Below are positions 43,649-53,942 of a stretch of 64,000 nt of DNA, piece by piece. Every line of letters starts with the position of its first letter. The first letter of the stretch is position 1. A program made the translations under genes and the position numbers. A model generated the notes under the pieces. That model did not search any database and was not told where the DNA came from. It saw nothing but the letters and a program-made list of their open reading frames with translations. The stretch covers positions 500,001 through 564,000 of the forward strand of contig CAUJNA010001835.1 of NCBI GenBank assembly GCA_963377175.1, given 5' to 3'. The DNA is from Effrenium voratum. Its lineage: Eukaryota > Sar > Dinophyceae > Suessiales > Symbiodiniaceae.

Positions 43649-44126
43649 CTGAAGATTAAACAGGCCCAGTGTCCGGAGTACTTTAAAACACTCCTGGGAT
43701 TCCTGTACAAGAGTGTGTCCCCCAAAGGTACAGGATTCCCACAATCTTCGGGGAAGCAAATTGTGTCGACTCGGGGTGCATTCCCGGACCTTGGGAGCGG
43801 TTTGTGTTGGTTCAACTGGATCAACGTTTCATGGGATTCGGGCGGGTTTCAAAGCCATTTCCTCATGTTCTTTTCTTTGGGGAACAAAGAATACTGTCTC
43901 GACAACAGTTGAACCAGAGCCCGAAGCATCGAACGGACACTCAAAAAGGCCATCTCGTTTTAATGAGGTCCAACACAAAAACCAACGGAGGGCCCTAAAA
44001 CCCCTTTCAATGGAGGGTCCGAACTCTGATGCTTCGGGTAGGGTTTGTTTGGGTTCCTGGGATTTTTGGCCCCAAGCGCCAACCAGCCGCCGAAAAAAAA
44101 CAAAATCACCCGACACTTGGCCTCAC
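43649..44126. other. Last intron of gene R
   Basis: A 478-base intron containing a complete family A element at 43920-44038 and little else. Confidence 0.55.
43920..44038. repeat. Family A repeat element, complete copy
   Basis: 119 bases bounded by perfect 11-base inverted ends CCCGAAGCATC / GATGCTTCGGG. The interior shows GATTTAATGAGG-like and CAATGGAGGGTCCGAACTC blocks, inverted relative to other copies. This is the cleanest example of the family and lies wholly inside an intron. Confidence 0.75.
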
Positions 44127-44212
44127 TCCACCGCGCGGAAGCACTCCTTGGCGCGGCGGACCATGTCTTCGGCACCTCGGACACGGACTCCGACGATTTC
44201 CATCGATTTGGG
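44127..44212 (-). CDS. Gene R, internal exon
   Basis: 28 codons plus two bases, phase 0 start, acceptor CACACGAAG, donor GTGAGG. It reads PKSMEIVGVRVRGAEDMVRR then AKECFRAV. A strand-helix pattern (VRVRGAEDMVRRAKECF) resembles the last beta strand and helix of KH-like folds, but no GxxG loop is visible before it. The two other minus frames and a plus frame are open; this frame was chosen for its donor and for phase with both neighbours. Confidence 0.6.
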
Positions 44213-44313
44213 CTTCGTGTGTTGAGGCGCGGTTACCCCTTTTGGTGTCGTTTCAAAGGGACACCAAAAGGAAAACCGCCATGTTGGGTCGTCCGATTGC
44301 TAAGAGAATGCAC
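44213..44313 (-). other. Short intron (101 bases) with internal palindrome
   Basis: Begins GTGCAT and ends GAAG on the minus strand. Its core holds CCTTTTGGTGTC and GACACCAAAAGG, an exact 12-base inverted repeat with a short loop. A/T-rich pyrimidine sequence before the AG is absent. Confidence 0.5.
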
Positions 44314-44369
44314 CCATTTCGCGTCCAACTCCTTTGGTCCACGGTTCAAGGAATTGCGCCGCAGGGGCT
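44314..44369 (-). CDS. Gene R, internal exon
   Basis: Two bases plus 18 codons; acceptor AACCCAAG, donor TGG|GTGCAT. It reads PLRRNSLNRGPKELDAKW, strongly basic. It ends in phase 0 and runs directly into PKSMEIVGV of the next exon after a 101-base intron. Confidence 0.5.
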
Positions 44370-45167
44370 CTTGGGTTCCTGTACCTTGCTTGGATGCTTA
44401 AATCGCTTAACCAGAATTAGGCCCCTTGAAACCATGGCTGCAACCTACTTACCTGACGTGGCGTGGTCGGCGCCATGTGCCACTAGGTTGGGAGACCTCA
44501 GGGAGTCACATTTCAGTGGTTCTCATGGTGAATCGGCACTCTTTTGGTTGCTGAAAGACAACACACAAACATGGAAACCAGCAATTCTCCGGGAACCACT
44601 ATTCTGAGAAACACCCATCTGGGGCCCAGACATGTTCCAATAATCGGAAAAAGACAGCTGAACAAGTGTCACATCCTGTTGCCCAATGTCACTCAGCTTC
44701 GGGGTCAGGAATAGACTGCACCATGCTACCATTCCTGCCAGAACATGCACATCCTATTCTCTTGAAAGAGAACGAGTGATAAAACAGCTTTGTGGCTGGC
44801 AAAATGTCAGTTGTGGGTTTCCTCGAGAATTCCCCAACTCGCTACCAAAAAACGTCATGGTTTCAATCCCATGGTTTCATTTCGTGGTGCGAATTGGATT
44901 TCGCAGCCATCCACAGTATATTTATGGCTCACTTTTTTTTGCCAGATAGAGTGGTAAGGGGGGTGCCAAAAAACCTCTCTGTTGGACATGGAGGAGCCCT
45001 CAAACGTGTCCATGGCCTCTGGGCAACAGCTGTGAGTGTTCATTACATCGCGAACATGCTCCCGGAAACATGAACAGGGCCATTTTTCAGGTCTAAAACC
45101 AAACCAACGATTTGCCCCCCTTCGATGGAGGGTCCTTGCTGCGGCTTTCCGACAAGAAAACAACAAC

Positions 45168-45207
45168 GCCGGCAGATTTGGCGCGGAGCTTTCGTTTTAA
45201 CTGCGAG
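45168..45207 (-). CDS. Gene R, small internal exon
   Basis: 13 codons plus one base; acceptor ATTTTCCAG (good pyrimidine tract), donor GTTGTTG. It reads LAVKTKAPRQICR; the leftover C plus AG makes glutamine before PLRRNSLNRG. A longer alternative using a GC donor at 45140 gives SQLKRKLRAKSAGVVVFLSE in another frame and also joins downstream, but would not join the exon at 46432-46536. Confidence 0.4.
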
Positions 45208-46431
45208 CTGGAAAATGATCACGACACCTGGAGAGCCTTGGATCCTGTGCTCCTCTTCACGTGCTCATGCTCAAGACTTACTGCCCTACTGGGCATGGGA
45301 AGATTGCAGTCCCCTGGTTTATGTGGGTGGGTCTTTGTAGGGGACCCCCAAATGGTGGGACTATGGTCAAAACGACAGGTCTTCCAACGAAAATAGCTTG
45401 CCATCATGCCGTATTATACCCTGAACAGCAACTGTGCTTGTTGTAGGGGATTACTTGGCAAGCAACTAGCAACAACTGTGTCTGATCCATAGCAGCAATT
45501 GTGGGGTGTTTGGACCCACAAGACATGGCCCTCAAATAAATGTCACCCCCCAAATCTTCTATGCAGGTCTGACGCGATGATTCACCAAACAACTCAGTGA
45601 TTGACCATGTAACAACGGACCAGCCTTAACCAACTGGCTCGAAATAGATGGATCTAGTCACCAGAAGACTGTTGTGGGATTGTTTTTGCTCATTACAATC
45701 AGTCTCAAAATGGCGTACCCATGTCTAAACATCAAATGGAACCTGCCCTTTGCAGGAACACCTTAGGAACCAAAGATTTGTGTCGTCAAACCTGATTTTA
45801 TACCATGGGAAGCCAAAGCCCTTGTTTTGGTTAGTCCATGTTATCCGCCCCTTTGACATAGAGGTTGGCTTTTGCCATCCAAAACACAGGGATTTCCTGA
45901 GAAACCTAAAACACTATTTGGGTTGTTGGCTCTCATGGTAGTCATGATCTTTCCTTCCTACTGAACACCCTTTTGTGGTTGGTCACATTCTCCATTCAAT
46001 GGTTGACCCTCCCCTTTTGCCCAGCAATGGTAGAAAAAGAGAGCTCTTTCGGGGTTGAGCAGTTTGAGCTGTAAGGGTGAAATCCATTGAACTTGGATCC
46101 CTAATATATAACTAACTGACCCAGGAGCAATCAGTCACTAGTTGATTGACAGAGCTCTTTGCTTTTGGAAGACAACCCTTTCTCCGATTAACTTCGCCAA
46201 ATTCTAGACCCGGGGTACACATTCACCTGCTGGTTTAGGGAAGCCATTTGTTGGGTCCCCCTGATTTGACACGGGTCCGTTTGGATTATGCTTAAAGAGG
46301 AGCACCCACAAATGGTGGCTTTCCTTTTGGCTTCCCGGCCGTACACAAGAGTAGCATGGTGAACCCACCCTAAACGAATCCCAAGCTTCAGCTTTCCTTT
46401 TGAACAGTTCCCCACTGCACGCGAAGCTCAC
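45208..46431. other. Intron of gene R
   Basis: A 1.2-kb intron with no recognised element and no supported exon. Confidence 0.5.
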
Positions 46432-46536
46432 CACTGAAGCACGTGAGGTGCATCCTGATCTCAAGCCTCTCCATGGCCCGGGCATAAAAACCATCGACTC
46501 GGGCACATCTCTGTAGCCGACCATCGCTTTCTCCAG
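46432..46536 (-). CDS. Gene R, internal exon
   Basis: 35 codons if read in phase 0; acceptor GATGCCCAG, donor GTG|GTGAGC. The phase-consistent frame gives LEKAMVGYRDVPESMVFMPG then PWRGLRSGCTSRASV. A second frame (GESDGRLQRCARVDGFYARA) has equal codon bias, but its phase fits neither neighbour. Both splice sites are strong, so the exon is firmer than its frame. Confidence 0.55.
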
Positions 46537-46552
46537 CTGGGCATCAGCAACT

Positions 46553-46575
46553 AAATATATATATATATATATATG
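46553..46575. repeat. (AT)n microsatellite
   Basis: About eleven TA units immediately upstream of the acceptor of the exon 46432-46536 (minus strand). Confidence 0.9.
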
Positions 46576-47216
46576 AACAATCAGCAGGATCTTCGGGGCT
46601 GCTCCTCAGAGGTGCCTACTTGAACATTGAAGCAACTGATGTAGGCTATAAACAAAACTACATGGGCCGTTTCACGCCTCTTGACCTTGTGACCAAAGAA
46701 ACGCCATGCAGACCCACTATGTAACGGATAAATCGCATATGGGCTTGTCTCAAAATGGGAGGTTCTTCTAAAATGGGTGGTTGTCCTGTTTGGTTCCCTT
46801 TGAAATCACTCCAAAATGGGTACCCCAAAAAGACAACCCCACCACATGTGAAAGGGCAACTATCTGGGCCCATACCAATGGCCCTTAGGCCATGGAAATG
46901 TCGGGATCGGATTTTGCAGACGTACGGTCAACCAGGAAGTAGGGCTCCAAATGATAGTTTGGTTATGAGTCTTAATGGGGGACCTCAAAAGTGGCTGGTG
47001 GGCACGCACAAAAAATGATGTTCACCCAAGGGTCTTCAGATCCATTTCAGCTTCTTGTCGATGACTAGGGAACCCTTCATAAGCTGACCTCTCAGCTGAC
47101 TTGCCAGAAGAAAGCTCAACCTTTTAGTGTTGCACAAACTCACCAAGTGAAAGTTTGACTCAGCTAAACCAAAAAGCCCGGGTGATATGCCCAATAGCCC
47201 TGGAACCCTCCGGAAC

Positions 47217-47280
47217 CCTCCCTGAAAGCTGCTGCGCATCACTCCGGAGCTTATTTCGGCAAACACCCCATAGCCTGCAG
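47217..47280 (-). CDS. Gene R, internal exon with two possible acceptors
   Basis: One base plus 21 codons, acceptor TTTTTCCCCAACAG, donor AGG|GTTCCG. It reads CRLWGVCRNKLRSDAQQLSG then R. Six bases in, CTGCAG offers a second AG in the same frame, which would drop two residues (alternative start 47274). It follows a canonical 78-base intron. Basic and helical. Confidence 0.6.
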
Positions 47281-47358
47281 CTGTTGGGGAAAAACCAAAT
47301 TCAAAGGAGAAGCCAGATGTCGGATGCTCACTCATAACTCTCCACGGACCTCGCTCAC
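47281..47358 (-). other. Short canonical intron (78 bases)
   Basis: GTGAGCGAGG start, a strong TTGGTTTTTCCCC tract and ACAG end on the minus strand. It is the cleanest intron in the window and anchors the gene model. Confidence 0.75.
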
Positions 47359-47479
47359 GCGTAGTGCTGCGCGAAGGAGCCGTCATCACCTCCCCACTGC
47401 TCCATGATCCTCCGCAAGTCCTTGGCCTCTTTCGGCACGCGATCCGGCTCCTCCGAATCAATGAAGGCAGCATTTGTCG
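47359..47479 (-). CDS. Gene R, internal exon
   Basis: Two bases, 39 codons and two bases; acceptor TTGACCCAG, donor GC|GTGAGCG. It reads TNAAFIDSEEPDRVPKEAKD, LRRIMEQWGGDDGSFAQHY. Acidic then helical; about 70% of codons end in G or C. Both splice sites are near-consensus and the reading joins on both sides. No family recognised from this stretch. Confidence 0.75.
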
Positions 47480-48190
47480 CTGGGTCAAGTTGTTCAGTTC
47501 TTGTTGACTAGTGGGGACACAACCTAAAAAAAGAGCAAAGCAAGAAGTGAAGCCTGGACCTTCAAACTTGGGGTCATTGCCCAAAAAAGGGGGGCATGGA
47601 AAGTAACCCATTTTGCTTGCTTCAGGAGACTCCAGAAAGACACTTTGTACATCCACGAAAACGTGAAAGGTCAAAGACGAAACTGAAAGGCATGAAGAAC
47701 AATGGAGGTGCCCCAGGTCCGAGTAGCGCACCCCCTGGTACGCTAACGTACCCCGGAAAGTTGAGGGGCCTTTGTTAAGGGAAAGAAATTCACGGTGGAT
47801 CCGAGTAGGTAACCCTTCGTCATTTCCTGGTCTTGAAAGGGTCGTTCCCTCGGTTGCCTGTACAAAGAAATGGAATCATTGGTTCAGGCATAGCGAGTGA
47901 CAATCGGTTCTCATACCCAACCAACCCAAATACGAAGCAAAGAGAGGGAGTATCTGCATGTTTTACATATTCATTAACGCTACCGGTTGGGTGGCTTTTT
48001 TCCAGGGAAACCGCTGCGCCAGTTGTGGTTGGGTGAGTCCCTGAAAAAGACAAGCTTTACCCAAGTCTGCCTCATGCCTCGCCTCCAGGGTGGAGTCAGC
48101 TCTCAGCCTTCATACAGATTTGGACACCCAAGTGGGTTTTTGTCCACATTTAGTGGCCCAGAAAGGTGGTGGTTTGTTGTATCCAAAAAG

Positions 48191-48296
<106 letters not shown>

Positions 48297-48409
48297 AAAT
48301 GATGTTGATTTTCATCATCATCAGCAGCAGTTATCATGACAATCTGACAACGCATCCTCTGCATGTCCAGTCGGGTCTACGGTTTTGATGAAGAACATGA
48401 TGAGGAACA

Positions 48410-48420
48410 TGATGATGCAA

Positions 48421-48474
<54 letters not shown>
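48410..48474. repeat. (ATG)n microsatellite, block 2
   Basis: About 18 ATG units in the same orientation as block 1. Confidence 0.95.
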
Positions 48475-48477
<3 letters not shown>

Positions 48478-48497
48478 GATGAAAGTGATGATGGTGG

Positions 48498-48526
48498 TGT
48501 TCATCCTCATCATCATGTTCATCATG

Positions 48527-48559
<33 letters not shown>
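48498..48559. repeat. (CAT)n microsatellite, block 3, inverted
   Basis: TCATCATCAT run in the opposite sense to blocks 1 and 2, so the blocks can pair into a long hairpin. Confidence 0.95.
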
Positions 48560-49004
48560 GCAGGCAGCGACATGAGGAACCCCTACAGGTGAGCTTGACC
48601 TTGCTTCCCCATTCTGTTCAGAGAATCCCGGGGAGAAGCGCTGGCTCCTTGATTGTTTTTGGACATCACCCTCAAATGGGCTTATCTCTAAACGAAAGAA
48701 CCCTCAAAATTGGTTGGTTGACTCTTTGTGTTTGCTTGGACAACCACCAGAAAGAGAACCAGGCCTAACAACAAACACACCTACCGCCACACGCAATGAC
48801 AACACAGGAAGCCCCTATTGCGAAGTCCGTTCAGACGTTAGCTCGCTTATACAATAACAACTTTGATACTCGGTTGCGAAATCTGCTCCCCTTCTAAGAT
48901 GTTTGTTCTTTTAGTGGTTTAATGGAAAACCCACTAGTTGGTGAAAAGTTAAAGTCGCAACATCCAATCAAAATGCACCAAAGTTGATGTACCCTTCCTC
49001 CCAT

Positions 49005-49113
49005 GGACATGAGGGGTGCCCGGCGGAAATCTATCAAGGCGCCCAGGTAAACTTAGACACTGTACATGCCGGGGGCCAGCCCGTTTAAACCATGGTCATG
49101 CACCTTGTACAAA
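49005..49113. repeat. Direct repeat copy 1, carries a splice donor
   Basis: Matches 51032-51133 closely (shared CGGCGGAAATCTATCAAGG, CCCAGGTAAACTTA, ACTGTACATGC, CCATGGTCATGCACCTTG). On the minus strand its start GTGCATGACCATGG is the predicted 5' splice site after the exon 49104-49202. Confidence 0.75.
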
Positions 49114-49202
49114 TCGCCTTCTGTTGCTCTTCCTTTCAAGAGCGGGGTCCTTGCCGTCTTTGTCGAGCAGGCAGCAGTGGAGGATGGTGGTGGTTGCCAC
49201 GC
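49104..49202 (-). CDS. Gene R, internal exon
   Basis: Two bases, 32 codons and one base; acceptor CAGCTTGAG, donor CAAG|GTGCATG. It reads VATTTILHCCLLDKDGKDPA, then LERKSNRRRFVQ. It joins in phase on both sides (Arg codon before, Ala codon after). The last nine or ten bases lie in the repeat that begins at the donor. A shorter version ending at a GA site (49133) is possible but loses phase. Confidence 0.5.
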
Positions 49203-49572
49203 CTCAAGCTGAGTTACTCTACCTTTTCTTCTGGACTATTTCGGTGCAGTTGGGGGTCTGGGGAAAAAAACAACCGTTGATTGCTTTCGTCTCCTGGACA
49301 AAAAAAGCATATTTCCAGTAGTGATAGATTCCCCTTAAAACCAAAATTGAAGGGATACTAGAACATATTGAGCTACCGATCCTCTTTTGGTTTCCCTTCC
49401 GGTACATAAACGATGGGCGACTTCGCACCAAGTCAACCGGCACAAGGAATCAAGGGCCCTCGTTTGGCTCCCGAGTGGTCAGTTGCACTTGTTGGCTCTT
49501 GCATACGTTACCTCTTAATGGGCACCCGATTGATGAACCCCTGGTTGATAGGGGGTTTGTCCCCTTGTAGTG

Positions 49573-49614
49573 CACTCATCCCACTCATCCCACTCATCCC
49601 ACTCATCCCACTCA
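49573..49614. repeat. ACTCATCCC tandem repeat (period 9)
   Basis: Four and a half copies of the nonamer, nearly identical. Confidence 0.9.
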
Positions 49615-50735
49615 CCTGGAATGATTAGTCGTTCATCAGCCAAAATAAGCGACCTCGATACAAGAGCAAAACCCTTAGCGGCCGGCATCCACCGCCCCTT
49701 GTGAGGTCGCTAGAGACTGCCCAAGGCAACTGGAAACAAAATGACAGCCCTGGGCGACAAAGGTTGTAGGATCAGGTTTATGTCCATCCCAAACATGGTT
49801 GCTACCAGACACCTCACAGTTAGACTGGGATTATGGATGTGGGGTACTGTAAAACCAAATTAAGTCAGCATAAAATTGTGTGTATCTCGCTTCCTGGGTG
49901 GATGGCCAACAAAGTCCAAACTTAGAGTTCGCCACTAAAATGGTCTCCCAAAAAGAACTGGAAACGTGAGGCATAGTATAAATAATTGCTCACCTGGACC
50001 CTCAAATTCCCATAAAATCGGGTTATTGCCCCCACATTTTGGGGCTAGTTCCCTTATGTATGGGTAGTTGGTTCTGGTAGCTCTTTGTAAACTTCTGACT
50101 GTGGGTTCCAGACCCGAGGTGGTCATTCTTGAGTCTAACAGCGCCTCGGCAACCTTCGGTTTCGGGGAGGACAGGGGTCTTGTTGTTTCCCCTCTTTTCA
50201 CGAAGGACACTGCAACATGCTTCAACTCCCCCCCCCCCAAAACAAAAAACAAAAAAACGACGACGAGCAAGGACGAATGACAAGAACAAACACATCCGGT
50301 CCTTGTTTGTTTCAGTGGTTTGACGCGGGAAACTACAACATGTTGAAGATCCCAAAAAAGAAAGGACACTAGAGAGTACATCTGGACCCCTGTCGCCTTC
50401 AAACTGATGCCTTCGTTCCGGTGAGGCGCTTCCAATCAGCTTTTAAACGATCGGGTTTGGAACCAGTCACAACTTGACAGCCAATTGAGGCTCGATACCC
50501 TTTAGGGATTGAGTTGGAGGAACACCAACAAAAACAACAACGAAGCCCGTTTGTTCGGACCCTTCATCGAAAAATCAAAGGGATCTCCATTGGAAGGTTC
50601 TAGACCTCATTTCAAATCATTGCTTATTTGAGGTCCCAAGATTCTTGGGGAGGAACTAAATTTAAGGTCCCGAGATGCTTGGAGAGCCAAATATGTGTAT
50701 ATGTATATGTCTATAAACGCCAACGCACAAAACAC

Positions 50736-50849
50736 GTTTTAAGCCAAAGGCGCTGTAGGGGTGCAGCAAGCTCTCCGCCGCCAGATACGCCGCCAGCACC
50801 ACCGGGCCCAAGCCCTGCACACCTTCCAGGCCTCCAGGCGGAAGGGGAA
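50736..50849 (-). CDS. Gene R, internal exon
   Basis: Two bases, 37 codons and one base; acceptor CCATTTCCTCCAG (strong tract), donor GTGTTTTG. It reads PLPPGGLEGVQGLGPVVLAA then YLAAESLLHPYSAFGLK, a Gly/Pro-rich turn followed by a long hydrophobic helix. Codons are strongly G/C-ending. The phase joins 53072-53213 upstream and 49104-49202 downstream. Confidence 0.7.
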
Positions 50850-51031
50850 CTGGAGGAAATGGAATATTTGCACTGGTTTTGTTTGGTTGTTTTTTGTTTG
50901 GTTGAAAAAAAAAAGCTGGAGGCAATGGTTCAAGAGGTCTTTTTGTATGTAACACAACTGGAAGGTGGCAATGGAATATGGGTGTGGCTCAAATTTCTAT
51001 TGTTACCTTCCCCATTCTTCCCCATTCTAGG

Positions 51032-51133
51032 GACATTAGGGGTGAACGGCGGAAATCTATCAAGGTGCCCAGGTAAACTTACACACTGTACATGCTAAAC
51101 CCGGGTAAACCATGGTCATGCACCTTGTACGAA
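51032..51133. repeat. Direct repeat copy 2
   Basis: Second copy of the 49005-49113 element, about 2 kb away in the same orientation, followed directly by a family B palindrome. Confidence 0.75.
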
Positions 51134-51134
51134 T

Positions 51135-51262
51135 AGCCATGGGTCAAAACCCAAATCGTACCCCCAATGAACATCTGATTCAATCCCCACTAAAATTGGT
51201 TCTAAAATGGGTGGTGCACCTATCCCAGAATGGTACCATTGGTTTTGAACCATGTCCATATG
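51135..51262. repeat. Family B palindromic repeat
   Basis: Same order of blocks as 16111-16235: ATGGGTCAAAACCC, CCCCACTAAAATTGG, GGGTGGTGCACCTA, GGTACCATTGGTTTTGA. Confidence 0.7.
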
Positions 51263-51396
51263 GGTGTGGCTCAAAATTAAAGAGCTAGGGCAAACTGCCG
51301 GTGTTTGTCTTTAGTTCCATTTGCCAAGGGTGCCATTTTGGTACATGTTTTTTGAGCCACAGTCATATTTAAACTCGTGGTGTTTAGTCAGTTGTC

Positions 51397-51470
51397 GTTT
51401 GTTTGTTTGTTTGTTTGTTTGTTTGTTTGTTTGTTTGTTTGTTTGTTTGTTTGTTTGTTTGTTTGTTTGT
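51397..51470. repeat. (GTTT)n microsatellite, about 18 copies
   Basis: Pure tetranucleotide array; produces repetitive LFVC frames that are not genes. Confidence 0.95.
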
Positions 51471-51750
51471 CAAAAAGAAACTGGAGGGAATGGTTCGACA
51501 TGTCTTTTTTTGTTTTAACAAAACTGGAGGGAATGTGTAAACAGTTTTCTCTATTACAACATGTGGAGGGAATGTTCAAACCGGTTTGGTATTAAACAAC
51601 AACTGGAAGGAATGTTTCAGCAGGTTTCATTTCATATAAAAGGACATGAAGGGAATGTCTAAACGGGTTGTGTATTTAACTAGAGTGACGCGTTTAAGAA
51701 CTAGAGTGAGACATAGGGTCTGTCTCAAACTGCGTTTAAAGAGAAACCAA

Positions 51751-51868
51751 ACTTGGATGCTCAACCAACTTAGTAGGTTGTAACCAAGATCGTAACTTGT
51801 GTAACTGGGGTGATCGTCCCCTTACCATGGTTAAAACCTACTCATTAAGTGGGTTGAACATTCAAGTA
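51751..51868. repeat. Family E repeat element
   Basis: Ends ACTTGGATGCTCAACC and GGGTTGAACATTCAAGT are inverted copies; the interior has GGTGATCGTCCCC like the copy at 13957. Confidence 0.65.
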
Positions 51869-53071
51869 GGGAAACTCACCACGTCTCGGGTCGCACTTGT
51901 GACATGATCATGCTTCTTGGAGGCTTGGGACCCCCAAGGAGGTTGGGGAAAGGATGCATTTCAAAGGTCCAGGCATTTGAATGTGGTTCCTTCTTTTTCA
52001 GGATGGGAAATCCCTTTTCCTTGGTGCTTGAAAGGAAATCCGAGATCTCGGAACACCCAGCCATTCTGGTGGGTGTGGGCCCCAGGCCTCGGGGTTTGCT
52101 ATGTTCAAGAAACAGATTTCTCGTTTTTGGGACTTCGCACCGGCCTGAAATTCTTGATGGTTCCATTGAGAACGAGGGAATGAAACCCCCCGAATTGATC
52201 CAAGTTCTCCAACTAATAGCGTGGAAGGGAATTCTTGGGAAGCTCATTCCCATACCAGCAAGAAACAAACCGGGTAGCAACAATATCTACATTTGTACGC
52301 TGTCTTTGAAACGGAGGAACACCCAGCCGCCCCTGGCATTTCTAGAACCTTCCTGGAAGTTGATGTTGTGTAACAGGGTTCGGATGGAAGTGTGGGACAG
52401 TCCTGAGAAACAAACGACACAGCTGCTTTAAAACCATTGCGGCTATGGTGCTCCGTAGTCCATGACCAGCCCCAACGGTTTCCAAATTCCAAACTGCTGC
52501 TTGGTTCTATGGGCTACAGTCAATGTTTATCGTGTCCCCAAGTGACGCGGGAACTTGGTGAATCACCCCCCATTTCCTAATGACCTTTTCGGTGTGTGTG
52601 TGTGTGAACCAGGAAAGGGAACCCCAAAAACTTCCTGCAAGCCCCGAGTCCGCCAAAAATAATGTGTTGGAAAACTGCTTCATCTTTAGTCAACGTGCTG
52701 AGGCGAACTCAGACCACCCCCAACTAGGTTGGAAAAAAGGGGGCTTACGACAACTGGAATCCCTAAATGCAGAAGGGTATTCCCTAGACTGTGGTTTTCC
52801 TCATTGCTTTCCCTGCGGTTTTCCCTTTACTCTAAGAATCTTGGGATCTCAAACTCATTTCCTGAGTGGGTTGGCCGAAAAAGCTGTTTACCACGAAATC
52901 GATCTTGCCAAGCTTAAAGTCTAGGAACTCAGGGAGTGAGCAAATGATTCCCTGGAGCCTCAAACTACCCACAAAGAGAATTCAGCAAACAAAATCTTGG
53001 GTTGCACCCCGTTCAGTTGAGGATTCAGATGGCCTTTTTGCGGTTCGCCCCGTCCATAGATCCCTTGCCAC

Positions 53072-53213
53072 AGAGCAAAGCTTCGAAGATTCGAACTGCG
53101 GATTCCGAGGAGCCGAAAGAGGCCGCCACCAGGACCGCCACGCAGAGGAGCAGAAGCTCACAGGCGCCTGACTCCCGGATTTTGCTCGGTCGATCCTCGA
53201 AGCAAACGTGGGC
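53072..53213 (-). CDS. Gene R, internal exon with membrane-like segment
   Basis: 47 codons plus one base; acceptor GAGTCCAG, donor CTCT|GTGGCA. It reads AHVCFEDRPSKIRESGA, then CELLLLCVAVLVAASFGSS, then ESAVRIFEALL. The middle is a hydrophobic run of about 14 residues, short for a membrane helix but possible, or a buried helix. It joins in phase to 50736-50849. The plus strand is also open and Ser/Arg/Glu-rich (DSEEPKEAATRTATQRSR), so strand choice rests on phase and splice sites. Confidence 0.6.
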
Positions 53214-53838
53214 CTGGACTCGAACGAACTACTCATAAAAAGGAATTCACCACGTAATGTTGGGTTGCCGTAGCCCAGTTTTAGAGAACTTTTGAGGGAT
53301 TGGGGGCTTGCAACCAAAGGAAAGGGCTGGAAACCAACCAATTGTTGCCTCGGGTTGGGCCCCAGGTACCCTTATATTTGCCAACTCAGTATATAATCGC
53401 TTGTGAGTAATCCCAAATTTGTAATCCCATGTGTGTGCAATCCCATGTTCCCTCAAAATGAGTCCCAATGAGGCCCAACCTTGAAAACAATCCATGAAAT
53501 CAGTTGTTCACGCCTTCAATGGGGCAAACCATCAACTTGCGCTGAAATCCCTCGGTACTTGGCAACTCAAACGGACTGAGCCACCTGATTTTGGACCCCA
53601 ATCCCATTGTTGCTGGATGCCCCGGAAAGAGGGGACCTCAACAAAAACAAGCAAAGGCGCCCGCCAAAAAAAGATGAGCCCCCAGACCTTATGAGTCTCG
53701 GCCCCTGCTCCCAAGGACCCAAGTGACATGAATCAAACATGGCCATGGCTCCTTTTGTTTGGGCAATCCCATGTTTAAAAGGTCAGAGTCTGAAGGTCAG
53801 AAGCAGACTCCACCATGAAAACATTTGGCTCGGGAAAC

Positions 53839-53942
53839 CAAAGGAAATCCTCCAATGCTCGCTGGCTTGATCATAGTTGAGGAACGGCTCGAAGAGCCCC
53901 GAAACTTCTCCCTCAAAGAGCAACGCTCCAAACAAGCGCAAG
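53839..53942 (-). CDS. Internal exon, probably gene R
   Basis: One base, 34 codons and one base; acceptor CCTCCTTTTCTAG (very strong), donor GTTTCC. It reads LRLFGALLFEGEVSGLFEPF then LNYDQASEHWRISF. Hydrophobic-acidic, globular. The phase joins 56449-56507 (histidine codon at the junction) but not the next exon down, so one exon in 53.2-53.8 kb is missing. The plus strand is open (GLIIVEERLEEPRNFSLKEQ) without splice support. Confidence 0.55.

Larger units (their letters stand above)
50850..53071. other. Intron of gene R, 2.2 kb
   Basis: Packed with repeats: direct repeat copy 2, family B, GTTT array, degenerate AACTGGAGGGAATG units at about 51480-51660, and family E. No exon seen. Confidence 0.55.

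Noticed and set aside
51321..51595. Repetitive LFVC open frames
   Set aside because: Translation of the GTTT array.
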